From Longimicrobiales bacterium (GTDB lineage: Bacteria > Gemmatimonadota > Gemmatimonadetes > Longimicrobiales > Gaopeijiaceae), in the NCBI GenBank assembly GCA_028279425.1, contig JANQNV010000114.1, forward strand, positions 31,502-95,501: 64,000 nt of DNA, given 5' to 3'. Position numbers and translations under genes: made by a program. Position 1 is the stretch's first letter, and the number at the start of each line of letters is the position of its first letter. The notes beneath the pieces were generated by a model. That model searched no databases, was not told the origin of the DNA, and saw only the letters and a list, made by a program, of their open reading frames with translations. This document shows positions 41,478 through 49,810 of the stretch, in pieces.

Positions 41478-42269
41478 ATGACGACCCACGCTCGAGTCTG
41501 GACCACGATCCTCGTGGCGGTTGCAGCCCTCACCGCCCCGACGGCCGCGCAGCCGGTCGCACCTCTGCCGCCGCCGACGACGCTTCTTCCCGCCCCCTAC
41601 GTCGCCCCCCTTCGAACGCTCGACCTCCTGCAGCCGCTCCGCGCCCACTCGCCCGAACAGGTGGATCTCCACCTTCGCGCGGCGTTGGAGGGCACGGCGC
41701 TCGGCCTCACGGCACCCACGCACGACCAGCGCGTCGCCTACCTCGAGGCCGCGGTAGAGGCCGGACGCGAGGCGTTCGCGCTCGCCCCGGCCAACCCAGA
41801 GGCCACGTACTGGTTGGCCGCGTCGCTGGGCCTTCTGGCCGATCAGCAGGGAGGTCGCACCAAGATCTCGCTGGCCCGAGAAGCCCACCGATGTGCTACC
41901 CTCACCCTCGAGCTCGACCCTCGGCACGGGGGCGCCCACCACATCGTGGGCCGGTTGCACGCCGGAGCGAAGCGACTGGGGTGGGCGACCCGGATGATCG
42001 CGCGGGGGCTCGGCCTCGGCGCCGTCCTGAACGAAGCGTCCTGGGAAAGCGCCGAGCATCATCTTCGCACGGCCATCGAAGAGGACCCCGGCCCACTCGT
42101 GCACACGTACGAGTTGGCGCGACTGCTCCTCGAGCGGCAGCCGGAGGACGCCGAGGGCCGCGAGCTGCTCCGGTGGATCAGGGAGCAGCCGCCCCGTCAC
42201 GCGCTCGACTCGGTGTACGTTCAGCGGGCGAACGAACTCCTGGCACGGTCCGGGCTCCCCTCGCCATGA
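41478..42269 (+). CDS. Exported TPR-like helical protein
   Basis: 263 residues from ATG 41478, which has an AAGGGA site upstream; an earlier ATG at 41457 would add 7 residues. A signal peptide ends in T-A-A-Q. A Pro-rich linker follows, then helical repeats with A-Y-L-E-A-A-V-E-A-G-R-E-A-F-A-L-A-P-A-N-P and A-T-L-T-L-E-L-D-P-R-H-G-G-A-H-H. This resembles the TPR arrangement of RMD-type proteins and other periplasmic TPR scaffolds. No catalytic motif. The 3' end overlaps the convergent flippase-like gene by 92 nt. Confidence 0.72.
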   Translation: MTTHARVWTTILVAVAALTAPTAAQPVAPLPPPTTLLPAPYVAPLRTLDLLQPLRAHSPEQVDLHLRAALEGTALGLTAPTHDQRVAYLEAAVEAGREAFALAPANPEATYWLAASLGLLADQQGGRTKISLAREAHRCATLTLELDPRHGGAHHIVGRLHAGAKRLGWATRMIARGLGLGAVLNEASWESAEHHLRTAIEEDPGPLVHTYELARLLLERQPEDAEGRELLRWIREQPPRHALDSVYVQRANELLARSGLPSP

Positions 42270-43323
42270 CCAGAACCACTCCCCCCACAAGCGCGCTGAG
42301 GTAGAAGGTGTACCACCGCCACCACACCAGCGTCGCGGCCAGCACGTCGGCAGTCAGGACGTCGCGCAGCAGAGCGGCAAAGGTGAGTTCCACTCCGCCC
42401 GCGCCTCCGGGAGGCGGGAGCAGGGCGGTGGCGTAGAGCACCACGAACGGGCGGACGACGAGAGCCGCCGGATCCACCGGCCCGGCGGGCTCCTCGACCT
42501 CGGCGACGACGGGCAACACCAGCGCAGGGAGGACGGCCATTCGCGCGCCGATGTGAACGGTCGTCGCCAGCAGGATCGCCGCCACCCACCGGCCGTCGAG
42601 CCGTCGGAGGCGGCCCGCGGACTCTCTGAAGTCCCGCAAGGTCTCCTCGAGTGCCTCCCACCGGGCCCGACCCAGTCGCAGCGCCGTCCAGAACCGGGGC
42701 GGGGCGCTGGCCGACGAGCCACTCACGACCAGGGCGAGCACCCCGAGCGACGCCACCACGACCGCGTAGGCGGCGATTCCCGCCGACCACCATGGGCTCC
42801 AGGAACCGAGCAGCATCAGGAGCGCGATGGCCCCCAGCACCGACGCCTCGGAGGCCATCTCGGCCACCAGCAGCGCACCGCAGGAGCCGATCCGAATGCC
42901 GTCTCGGCGCAGGAAGAGGAGCTTCGCTGGATCGGATCCGACCCGGGACGGCGTCACCGCGCCGAGTGCGTCACCGGCCAGCTGCGCGCCTACCGACGTA
43001 CGAACCCGCAGACCCAGGCCGAGTCCCCGGGCCACGCACCAGACCCGCACACCTCTGGCGATGATCTCGACCGAAAACGCGAGGAGGGCGAGGGCGTGCG
43101 CGCGGGGTGGAACTGCGGCGAGCAGCTGAGGAAGCGCGACGTCCTGACGCTGCACCACCCACCCGGTGGCCAGGACGGCGGCCCCGACCGAAACGACGGC
43201 CAGAGCAAGCCGCCCAACGTCGAGACGCAGCCGGCCCTCAGCAGACGACGCCAGAGAGCAGCCCCTCGTAGAGACGCACCAGCGAGTCGAAGGTATCGGC
43301 CCAGTCGTAGTTCGCCTCGGCAT
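42178..43323 (-). CDS. Flippase-like integral membrane protein (LPG synthase TM / UPF0104 type)
   Basis: Up to 381 residues with about eight hydrophobic helices. It has G-A-V-T-P-S-R-V-G-S-D-P-A-K in the third loop and P-P-P-G-G-A-G-G-V-E in the sixth, both conserved in the UPF0104/AglD group related to the MprF membrane domain. Members are thought to move lipid-linked sugars or lipids across the membrane. Its start is uncertain. ATG 43323 lies 86 nt inside the upstream glycosyltransferase gene, and the first helix begins near 43220, so a non-ATG start is possible. The pairing with the GT4 gene fits glycolipid export. Confidence 0.75.
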   Translation of the reverse strand: MPRRTTTGPIPSTRWCVSTRGCSLASSAEGRLRLDVGRLALAVVSVGAAVLATGWVVQRQDVALPQLLAAVPPRAHALALLAFSVEIIARGVRVWCVARGLGLGLRVRTSVGAQLAGDALGAVTPSRVGSDPAKLLFLRRDGIRIGSCGALLVAEMASEASVLGAIALLMLLGSWSPWWSAGIAAYAVVVASLGVLALVVSGSSASAPPRFWTALRLGRARWEALEETLRDFRESAGRLRRLDGRWVAAILLATTVHIGARMAVLPALVLPVVAEVEEPAGPVDPAALVVRPFVVLYATALLPPPGGAGGVELTFAALLRDVLTADVLAATLVWWRWYTFYLSALVGGVVLVMARGARTVPGVRSPAERTPSRARDGAAAP

Positions 43324-44416
43324 GTTCGCGCGCCTGGACGCGCATCTGCGGGTTCAGGCGTTGGGCCATCCGCCTCAGAGCCCGCCCCGCGCTCTCGGGG
43401 TCGCCGTGACCGTAGAGCTCGCCCACCCCGGACCCCGCGACGCGGTCGGGCGCCGCACCGCGATCGACCGACACCACGGGAAGTCCGCACGCCAGCGCCT
43501 CGGCGATCGAAAGGCCGAAGGTTTCACCCGGGCCAGGGGCCAGGTAGAAGTCGGCGTCATTGAGTAGCTGCGAGAGCTCGATGCGGTCGCTTACGTAGCC
43601 GAGCACGGTGATGCCATCGCTGCCCCCCGCCTCTCGGCGCAATCGGTCCAGGTGGGGGCCTCCGCCTACGAACACCAGGTGCGGCCGCTCCGACGGAGCG
43701 AGCGTCTTCAGCCCCGCGACCAGCACGTCGAGGCGCTTCTCGGCGCAGAAGCGGCCCGCGTAGATCCCGACGGGCACGCCGGGCCGAACCGGCCAGGGCC
43801 GAGCGGCTGCGGCACGCCGCTCGCGCGGGCGGAATGCCTGCAGGTCGACGCCCAGACTCACCGTGTGCACGCGCGGGACTCCGAGAGACTCCAGATCCAC
43901 GGCGACCGATGCCGACGCCGCCACCGTGGCATCGAACCCCGAGTGGACGCCGCGCACGAACCGGCGCGCCACCTGGCGGGCCATGACGCGGAGCGGCGCC
44001 GCAATCCGGCTGGGCACGTAGGGCTCCGCGAAGGTACGAACCACGTCGGCATGGTAGAATCCAATCGTGGGAACGACCTCGTCGCCGAGGGCACGCGAGA
44101 CGAGTCGAGGCACCAGAAAGGGACTGCCGACCTCGATGACATCGGGTCGTTCGTGGCCGAGGATGTCGGCGATCGGGCGCGATGACAACATCACGCGGTA
44201 CGCCGTCGACACAGGGAGGATGGGGCCGCGCACGCGATACACGCGTGTGGCACCCCACGAGATGACCTCGTCGGCGGCCCCCGGCACGACCACCACGTGG
44301 TCGACCCCCAGAGCCTCGAGGTACGCCGCCTTGGCGTGGAGGTAGGTCTTGACCCCTCCGCTCACGCCGTCGGAGTAGAAGTCCGTGATGTCGAGAACGC
44401 GTAGGGACGCCCGCAT
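43238..44416 (-). CDS. Glycosyltransferase family 4 (GT-B)
   Basis: 392 residues. The N-terminal half has D-I-T-D-F-Y-S-D-G-V-S-G-G-V-K-T-Y, like the Gly-rich acceptor loop of GT4 enzymes. The C-terminal half has Y-A-G-R-F-C-A-E-K-R-L-D and P-G-P-G-E-T-F-G-L-S-I-A-E-A with the E-x7-E signature. It is a second GT4 in the region and not a close copy of the one at 37618. It shares its end with the flippase-like gene, so the two probably build and move the same lipid-linked sugar. Confidence 0.9.
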   Translation of the reverse strand: MRASLRVLDITDFYSDGVSGGVKTYLHAKAAYLEALGVDHVVVVPGAADEVISWGATRVYRVRGPILPVSTAYRVMLSSRPIADILGHERPDVIEVGSPFLVPRLVSRALGDEVVPTIGFYHADVVRTFAEPYVPSRIAAPLRVMARQVARRFVRGVHSGFDATVAASASVAVDLESLGVPRVHTVSLGVDLQAFRPRERRAAAARPWPVRPGVPVGIYAGRFCAEKRLDVLVAGLKTLAPSERPHLVFVGGGPHLDRLRREAGGSDGITVLGYVSDRIELSQLLNDADFYLAPGPGETFGLSIAEALACGLPVVSVDRGAAPDRVAGSGVGELYGHGDPESAGRALRRMAQRLNPQMRVQAREHAEANYDWADTFDSLVRLYEGLLSGVVC

Positions 44417-44541
44417 GGAAGTGAAAAGTGATGACCCCGTGCGACCGACACGTCGTCACCCCATGACGGGTGGGTAAAGGACGCGAAACGGGCGTGCCGA
44501 CCAACGCTTCGAGCCGCGCACGTCCCTCAGAAGGTGTGAAC

Positions 44542-45099
44542 ATGCGAATCCTCGCCGCCGATGACGCTCCCGACCGCGACCTGGCACGGGCCGTCATGGG
44601 TGGAAACGAACGCGCCTTCCGCGCCCTGTACCGACGCCACACACCGGCGGTGTTCCGGCTCGTGGTGCGCGTCCTCGGCGGCGCGGGGCCCGACGCCGAG
44701 GACGCCGTGCAGGACGCCTGGGTTCGCGCGGTCCGCGCCCTGCCGGGCTTCCGATGGGAGTCGTCGCTGCGCACCTGGCTGACCGGGATCGCTCTGAATC
44801 GCGCCCGAGAACAGCTGCGACGGCTCGGTCGCCGGCTCGACGACCAACCCCTCCCCCTCGTCGGTGGCGCCGCCCGCCCCGACCCCACCGATACGCGCAT
44901 CGACCTCGAGGCAGCGCTGCAAGCTCTACCCGAGGGATACCGGACGGTATTGCTGCTTCACGACTGGGAGGGATTTACCCACCCCGAGATCGCGGACCAG
45001 CTCGAGATCGCCGTCGGCACTTCACGCAGTCAGCTGTTTCACGCGCGCCGCGCCCTTCGCAGGGCCCTCGGCGAACCCGACGAAGCCCCGATTTCATGA
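44542..45099 (+). CDS. ECF sigma factor
   Basis: 185 residues from ATG 44542 with a GAAGGTG site 7 nt upstream; the open frame upstream (from 44470) is not needed. Sigma region 2 runs through F-R-A-L-Y-R-R-H-T-P-A-V-F-R-L and D-A-E-D-A-V-Q-D-A-W-V-R-A. Region 4 has L-P-E-G-Y-R-T-V-L-L-L-H-D-W-E-G-F-T-H-P-E-I-A. The stop overlaps the next gene by ATGA. Its target promoters are unknown, but the exported CxxC-PDZ protein downstream may be in its regulon. Confidence 0.93.
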   Translation: MRILAADDAPDRDLARAVMGGNERAFRALYRRHTPAVFRLVVRVLGGAGPDAEDAVQDAWVRAVRALPGFRWESSLRTWLTGIALNRAREQLRRLGRRLDDQPLPLVGGAARPDPTDTRIDLEAALQALPEGYRTVLLLHDWEGFTHPEIADQLEIAVGTSRSQLFHARRALRRALGEPDEAPIS

Positions 45100-45674
45100 G
45101 GTACGAACCCATGCGTCCCGACGCCCCGGAACCGGCCTCGCCGGCACCACTCGATCCCCCCGAGTCCCTCGAGGACCGGACCGTCATGCGCCTCCGCGAA
45201 GAGGGGCTGCTGCATTGGTCCGGCGACGCAGCCAGAGCCGCCTCACGCCCCGCGCGCTGGCGGTGGACACCGGTGGCCGCGGTGGCCGCAGGAGTCGTGC
45301 TGTTCGTAGCTGGATTCGTGGCCGGGGACGTGCGGGGCGGGCAGCGCACCCTCGACGTGGTCGCGGCCTTGAATGGAGCCGACGCCGCCCGCACCGCCGC
45401 ACTCGTGCAACGCACGGGAAGCAACTACGTCGCCGCGCTCGCGGCGCTGGCCGAGACCGATACGACCGAGTCGGAGGTGGGGCGCGAGGTGGCCCGGGCC
45501 ATCCTGTGGTCGGCCGCGACGGAGCTGGCTCGCCTCGACCCCGACGACGCCGATCTGTGGCGCCTCGTCGAGGCGCTGGAAGCCACCATCGACCCCATCA
45601 CCGAGTTCGAGGCCGCAACGGCCGAAGCAGGCGCCGAGGGTCCCGTCACACCCCGCACCGTGCTCTGGTTCTGA
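45096..45674 (+). CDS. Single-pass membrane protein, putative anti-sigma factor
   Basis: 192 residues. The N-terminal 65 residues are cytoplasmic and Pro-rich. One membrane helix (about 66-86, V-A-A-V-A-A-G-V-V-L-F-V-A-G-F) follows. The periplasmic part is a helical Ala/Glu/Thr-rich domain. The ATGA overlap with the sigma gene and the topology fit an anti-sigma factor. No zinc-binding anti-sigma (ZAS) His/Cys motif is present, so it would be an atypical type. Confidence 0.65.
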   Translation: MRYEPMRPDAPEPASPAPLDPPESLEDRTVMRLREEGLLHWSGDAARAASRPARWRWTPVAAVAAGVVLFVAGFVAGDVRGGQRTLDVVAALNGADAARTAALVQRTGSNYVAALAALAETDTTESEVGREVARAILWSAATELARLDPDDADLWRLVEALEATIDPITEFEAATAEAGAEGPVTPRTVLWF

Positions 45675-45698
45675 ATCGCGTCCCCCAGGAGATTCATC

Positions 45699-46838
45699 AT
45701 GACTCGCTTCACGTCGCTCTACCTGCCGCTTGCCCTCGCGCTCGCCGCACCGGCTGCGGCCCAACGCGCCGACCTCGTCGAGCCGGCGTGCGAGACCATC
45801 CCGTCGCTCGGGATCACCGGCATCTCGTGTGAGAATTGCTCGTTTTCGTTCGCGGCGGGCCGGCGCAGCGCGTCGTTTCGTACCGAACCTCGTATCCTCG
45901 ACGTATCCCGCGACGGGCCGTCGGGCGGGCTCCTCCGCGCAGGCGATGTGATCGTGGCCATCGACGGGCATCTGATCACGACCCGACGGGGCGGCGAAGC
46001 CTTCTCGAGCTTCCAGGTGGGCGACGCCGTGCGGGTGCGGGTGCGCCGCGAAGGACGCGAGCGCGACGTTTCGATCGAGGCCGGCGAGACCTGTCGGCCC
46101 GAGCCGCCGGCTCCGCCAGCTCCCCCTGCAGCACCGCGTCCGGTCGGGCCCTCGGTGAGGCCATCGGTCGCGCCGCCGACAGCTCCCGACGCCCGGCCCG
46201 AACCCCGCCCCTCGGCCAGCGTGGTCGAGCCCCCGCGCGCCCCGCGTCCCGAGCCGGCTCCACTCAGCGATCTCGCAGGGGAATGGATGTCGTTGTCGTC
46301 GAGCCTGGGGTCGATCGGCGCCACCCTCCAGTGTGAGAGTTGCAGCCTGTCGACCTCGAGCGACGGGGCGTCGCTGATCCTCGAACGCCCCCCGGAGGTG
46401 CGCTCGGTCGATCCCGACGGCGCGGCTGCCGCCGCCGGCCTCCGCCCCGGCGACCGGATCGTCCGGGTCGACGGACTCTCGGTGCTGAGCGAGCGCGGCG
46501 GCGAGCGGCTCTCGCGACTCGAGCCCGGTCGCGCACTGCGGCTCGGGGTCGAGCGCGGAGCGCGATCTCTCGACGTCGACCTCGTCGTGCCGCGGGCCCC
46601 GGCTCCGGTGTCGGTATCCGCTCCGACCCCTCCATCCGCCCCGACGCCGACGTCGACGGTCACGCCGTCACGGGCTCCCCGCCCGGCCTCTCCCGGGCCC
46701 CTCCGCCAGGTGTCGCGCCTCGGCGACGTCGATATCGAGGTGCGGGGAGAGTCCGCGGTTTACATCGAGGAGGGCGACATCGTCATCATCCGGTCCGGCG
46801 ACCTGGAAGTGCGTCTGCGCCGGCAATCCGGGGGCTGA
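45699..46838 (+). CDS. Exported protein with two CxxC-PDZ modules
   Basis: 379 residues. Signal peptide to A-A-A-Q. Module 1 (about residues 30-130) starts with S-C-E-N-C-S-F and contains a PDZ-like D-G-P-S-G-G-L-L-R-A-G-D-V-I-V-A-I-D-G. A Pro-rich linker follows. Module 2 (about 190-310) starts with Q-C-E-S-C-S-L and contains A-A-A-A-G-L-R-P-G-D-R-I-V-R-V-D-G. A second Pro/Ser/Thr linker leads to a C-terminal beta segment. Each PDZ is thus preceded by a C-x-x-C pair that could bind metal or a redox partner. No protease domain is present. An AGGAG site precedes the ATG. Confidence 0.75.
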   Translation: MTRFTSLYLPLALALAAPAAAQRADLVEPACETIPSLGITGISCENCSFSFAAGRRSASFRTEPRILDVSRDGPSGGLLRAGDVIVAIDGHLITTRRGGEAFSSFQVGDAVRVRVRREGRERDVSIEAGETCRPEPPAPPAPPAAPRPVGPSVRPSVAPPTAPDARPEPRPSASVVEPPRAPRPEPAPLSDLAGEWMSLSSSLGSIGATLQCESCSLSTSSDGASLILERPPEVRSVDPDGAAAAAGLRPGDRIVRVDGLSVLSERGGERLSRLEPGRALRLGVERGARSLDVDLVVPRAPAPVSVSAPTPPSAPTPTSTVTPSRAPRPASPGPLRQVSRLGDVDIEVRGESAVYIEEGDIVIIRSGDLEVRLRRQSGG

Positions 46839-46992
46839 GCCGGTCCGAGCCCCTTTGGGCGGTGGGGCGGGTCGCGCGATCGGGCCGAGGGCGAGGCGCG
46901 GGGTGGTTGCCCCGGCTGCGGGGGTCGGGCCATCCTGACCGCGGGCGCCGAGCGACTCGGCGAGCCCGTTCGACTCCCCCTGGAGATTGGCC

Positions 46993-48879
46993 ATGACCTC
47001 CGCCGCCGCCGGCCTGGTGCTCGCCGCCGTCCTTCAGCAGGCGCCGTCCGGCACTCTGCTCGTCACACCCGCCACCTCACAGCTCGACGTCGGCGAGTCG
47101 ATCACCGTCGTCGTCCGGGCTGAATCGGAGGGGGACGCGCTCGACAATGCATCGCTGGAATGGACCTCGCTCGACGACGGCGTCGCGACCGTCTCGGCGG
47201 GGGGCGTCGTCACGGCGGTCGCACCGGGGGAGACCCGCATCGCCGTGAGGCAGGGAGCCGACATCGGCTTCCTTTCGTTGACCGTCCCGATGCCTCCCCC
47301 GGCAACGCTGGCGCTGATGCCCGTCTTGGCCGAGGGCGTGCCGCTGGGTGGGAGTACGGCGGTTGCCGTCGAAGCCCTCGACCGAACGGGTGGACGCACC
47401 GAGCTGGTCGACGACGTGGCCTGGACCTCGTCCGATCCCACCGTCGCTCGGGTCGACGAAACGGGTCGGGTCTACGGCGTGAGCGAGGGCCGTGCGGTGA
47501 TCACGGCGCGGAGCGGAGCGGCCCCGGGCGAGTGGACCGCGGACGTCCGTTCGCCCACGACCCCCGCCGCCATGTCGCCCGCCCGCTCGCGCGTTCGGAC
47601 CGGCGATGTGGTCCGCTTCAGCGTAGGCGCGGGGTGGGCACCGGCGTGGTCGGTCGAAGGCGTCGGGGCCGAGGTGCGGCCCGAGGGCACGGAGGGCGTC
47701 TTCGTGGCCGAACAGCCCGGGCGATACGTGGTGACGGCCCGCGTCGGCGAATCGCTCGTCGAGACGGCGATCGTGGTCGTCGAGTCCCGGCAGTACGACG
47801 CCGAGCTCGTCGTGCTCGGCCGCGGTCCGATCGCCGACCACCACTCGGGCGACATGTGGGTCTTCGAGGGCGTCGACGGTCGCGACTACGTCTACATCGG
47901 CACCTACATGCACGACTGGATGAAGGTCTTCGACGTCACCGATCCGGGGAACCCGATCCTCACCGACTCACTGCAGATGGACGCCCGCCGCATCAACGAC
48001 ATCAAGATCCACCCGAACAACCGCCTGGGAATCGCGACCCGGGAGGGGGCGTCGGATCGGCGCAACGGCATCGTGCTCCTGGATCTGTCGACGCCGGCCC
48101 ACCCCACCGTGTTGTCGGAGTACGCGGAGACCGTGACCGGCGGTGTGCACAACGTCTGGATCGACGGGGAGCGCGACGTCGTGTATGCCGCCCACAACGG
48201 CACGTCGAGCATTCACATCCTCGATATCTCCGATCCGGAGGCCGTGCGCGAGGTGGGCTCGTGGGGACTGCCCAAGCGCACGAAGACGCTCCACGACGTG
48301 ATCGTCCAGGACGGCTACGCCTACCTGTCGTACTGGGACGACGGGATCCTCATGCTCGACGTCGGGGCCGGTTCGCACGGCGGCACCCCCACCGCACCGG
48401 TCGAGGTGTCGCGGTACGCCTATCCGGTGGGCAACACCCACGTGGCTTGGCGCGCCGGGCGATACCTCTTCGTGGGCGACGAGATCTTCCCGCCGGGCTG
48501 GAGCGCCGACGAAGCCATCCACGCCCGCGGCTACATCCACGTGATCGACTACATCGATCCCGAGAACCCCGTCGAGGTCGCCCGCTACGAGGTGCCCGAG
48601 GCCGGCGTGCACAATATCTGGGCCGAGGGCGATCGCCTCTATGTCGGCTACTACCAGGCTGGACTCCGGGTGCTCGACATCTCCGGCGAGCTCCGGGGCG
48701 ACCTCTACGCGCAGGGCCGCGAGGTGGCGCGCGTGCTGACGACCGACTCCGAGACGACGGTGCCCAACTGGCCGATGACGTGGGGCGCCCAGGTCTTCAA
48801 GGGACGCATCTATTCATCGGACCTCAACTCGGGGCTCTGGATCACGCGACTGACCGAGCGAAGGGTGGTGTTCGAGTAG
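46993..48879 (+). CDS. Exported Ig-like and LVIVD-repeat surface protein
   Basis: 628 residues from ATG 46993; a TTG two codons earlier is possible. Hydrophobic start, then two Big_2-type Ig-like domains (roughly residues 20-115 and 115-210) with Y-G-V-S-E-G-R-A-V-I-T-A. A third beta region follows, then an LVIVD-type propeller (about 280-620) with L-D-I-S-D-P-E-A and V-F-D-V-T-D-P-G-N-P repeats. Such propellers are thought to be surface adhesion or binding domains. No lipobox is seen. No catalytic motif was found. Confidence 0.82.
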   Translation: MTSAAAGLVLAAVLQQAPSGTLLVTPATSQLDVGESITVVVRAESEGDALDNASLEWTSLDDGVATVSAGGVVTAVAPGETRIAVRQGADIGFLSLTVPMPPPATLALMPVLAEGVPLGGSTAVAVEALDRTGGRTELVDDVAWTSSDPTVARVDETGRVYGVSEGRAVITARSGAAPGEWTADVRSPTTPAAMSPARSRVRTGDVVRFSVGAGWAPAWSVEGVGAEVRPEGTEGVFVAEQPGRYVVTARVGESLVETAIVVVESRQYDAELVVLGRGPIADHHSGDMWVFEGVDGRDYVYIGTYMHDWMKVFDVTDPGNPILTDSLQMDARRINDIKIHPNNRLGIATREGASDRRNGIVLLDLSTPAHPTVLSEYAETVTGGVHNVWIDGERDVVYAAHNGTSSIHILDISDPEAVREVGSWGLPKRTKTLHDVIVQDGYAYLSYWDDGILMLDVGAGSHGGTPTAPVEVSRYAYPVGNTHVAWRAGRYLFVGDEIFPPGWSADEAIHARGYIHVIDYIDPENPVEVARYEVPEAGVHNIWAEGDRLYVGYYQAGLRVLDISGELRGDLYAQGREVARVLTTDSETTVPNWPMTWGAQVFKGRIYSSDLNSGLWITRLTERRVVFE

Positions 48880-49043
48880 GGGCTGGCGGGTTCGGGCGAC
48901 GGGGTGGTGCCCGGATAGGCGGTCGCATGGCGACGGCGGCCGATCGTTGATGGTGGTGATCGACCGGTAAGCCCCGCGCGCCGGAAACCGCGGGCGGCGC
49001 CCGTCCGTAGGCCGGGGCAGCCCAGACCACCTCGGAGAGCGCC

Positions 49044-49331
49044 ATGGACGTCCTGATCCCGATCATCGCCATCATCTCGACCATCTTCATCCCGGTCACC
49101 GGTCTCATGTTGATCCTGGTGTCCCGCTTCGCTCTGAAGCCTCTGGTCGAGACCCTGTCGGCGGCGCTTCGAGAGTCGAAGCAGCACGACGGCCTTAGCC
49201 CGGCCCAGGTGAATGCGTTGGTCGAGCAGGTGGAGGACCTCACCGCCGAGGTCCGGCGGCTACGCTCGGCTCAGGAGTTCGACCGCCAGCTGATGACGTC
49301 GGCATCGGAGCCGTCGGGCCGCGAGGGCTGA
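49044..49331 (+). CDS. Small membrane-anchored coiled-coil protein
   Basis: 95 residues: an N-terminal membrane helix (about 2-30, I-P-I-I-A-I-I-S-T-I-F-I-P-V) and a helical tail with L-V-E-Q-V-E-D-L-T-A-E-V-R-R-L. A GGAGAG site precedes the ATG. No family name. The last 58 bases of the gene are duplicated at 49732-49791, after the repeat cluster. That copy has no start and is not a gene. Confidence 0.65.
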   Translation: MDVLIPIIAIISTIFIPVTGLMLILVSRFALKPLVETLSAALRESKQHDGLSPAQVNALVEQVEDLTAEVRRLRSAQEFDRQLMTSASEPSGREG

Positions 49332-49344
49332 GCGGCGGTAGGGG

Positions 49345-49488
49345 GCGATCAGGGCTGCTGCGGGAGCCGGGAGCGAAGGGGCGATCAGGGCTGCAGCGGG
49401 AGCCGGGAGCGATGGGGCGATCAGGGCTGCAGCGGGAGCCGGAAGCGAAGGAGCGATCAGGGCTGCAGCGGGAGCCGGGAGCGGTGCG
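49345..49488. repeat. 36-bp minisatellite, four copies
   Basis: Units beginning gcgatcagggctgcagcggg start at 49345, 49381, 49417 and 49453, an exact 36-bp period. Differences between copies are one to three bases. It lies 13 bp after the small membrane protein gene and 95 bp before copies of the dispersed TTTTGGTCG repeat. Confidence 0.9.
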
Positions 49489-49582
49489 ACCCCTGCCGGG
49501 GAGGGTGAAAGGCGACGCCCCCAACCCCGTCATGCGTCCGGGGCGACACGAAGTCGCCACTATGCGGCCCCCGACCGGCCCT

Positions 49583-49721
49583 GTGGAGGTTTTTGGTCGC
49601 TATACGACCCAAACTCTCCACCATCCAGCTGATCGCGCCGACGCTGGCGACGTGTGGTCGAATAGCGACCAAAATCCTCCAACGTCGCTTCCCGCAGCAG
49701 ATCGTGGAGGCTTTTGGTCGT
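49583..49721. repeat. Dispersed TTTTGGTCG repeat, second locus, mixed orientation
   Basis: Three copies of the core seen at 24.5 kb. Copy one, 49583-49609, is forward (GTGGAGGTTTTTGGTCGC then TATACGACC). Copy two, 49652-49681, is reversed (GGTCGAATAGCGACCAAAAT then CCTCCA). Copy three, 49703-49721, is forward but truncated (GTGGAGGCTTTTGGTCGTT). Copies one and two contain a small hairpin (GGTCG / CGACC around TATA- or AATAG-like loops). No open reading frame here looks coding. Confidence 0.75.
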
Positions 49722-49731
49722 TGCGGACGAC

Positions 49732-49791
49732 CCGCCAGCGGATGACGTCGGCATCGGGGCCGTCGGGCATCGACGGCTGAGCGGCGGCAGG
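49732..49791 (+). repeat. Duplicate of the 3' end of the 49044 gene
   Basis: This 60-bp segment matches 49283-49340 with a few mismatches: both read ccgccagc(t/g)gatgacgtcg and gctgagcggcgg near the end. The two copies bracket the 36-bp minisatellite and the dispersed repeat, so a roughly 450-bp region appears to have been inserted or duplicated between them. Confidence 0.75.
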
Positions 49792-49810
49792 AGCCGAGGG
49801 TGGGCCGGGC

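Noticed and set aside
49345..49488. A CRISPR array
   Set aside because: The 36-bp units are directly adjacent with no spacers and no cas genes are nearby. The same applies to the 25-, 18- and 39-bp tandem repeats.
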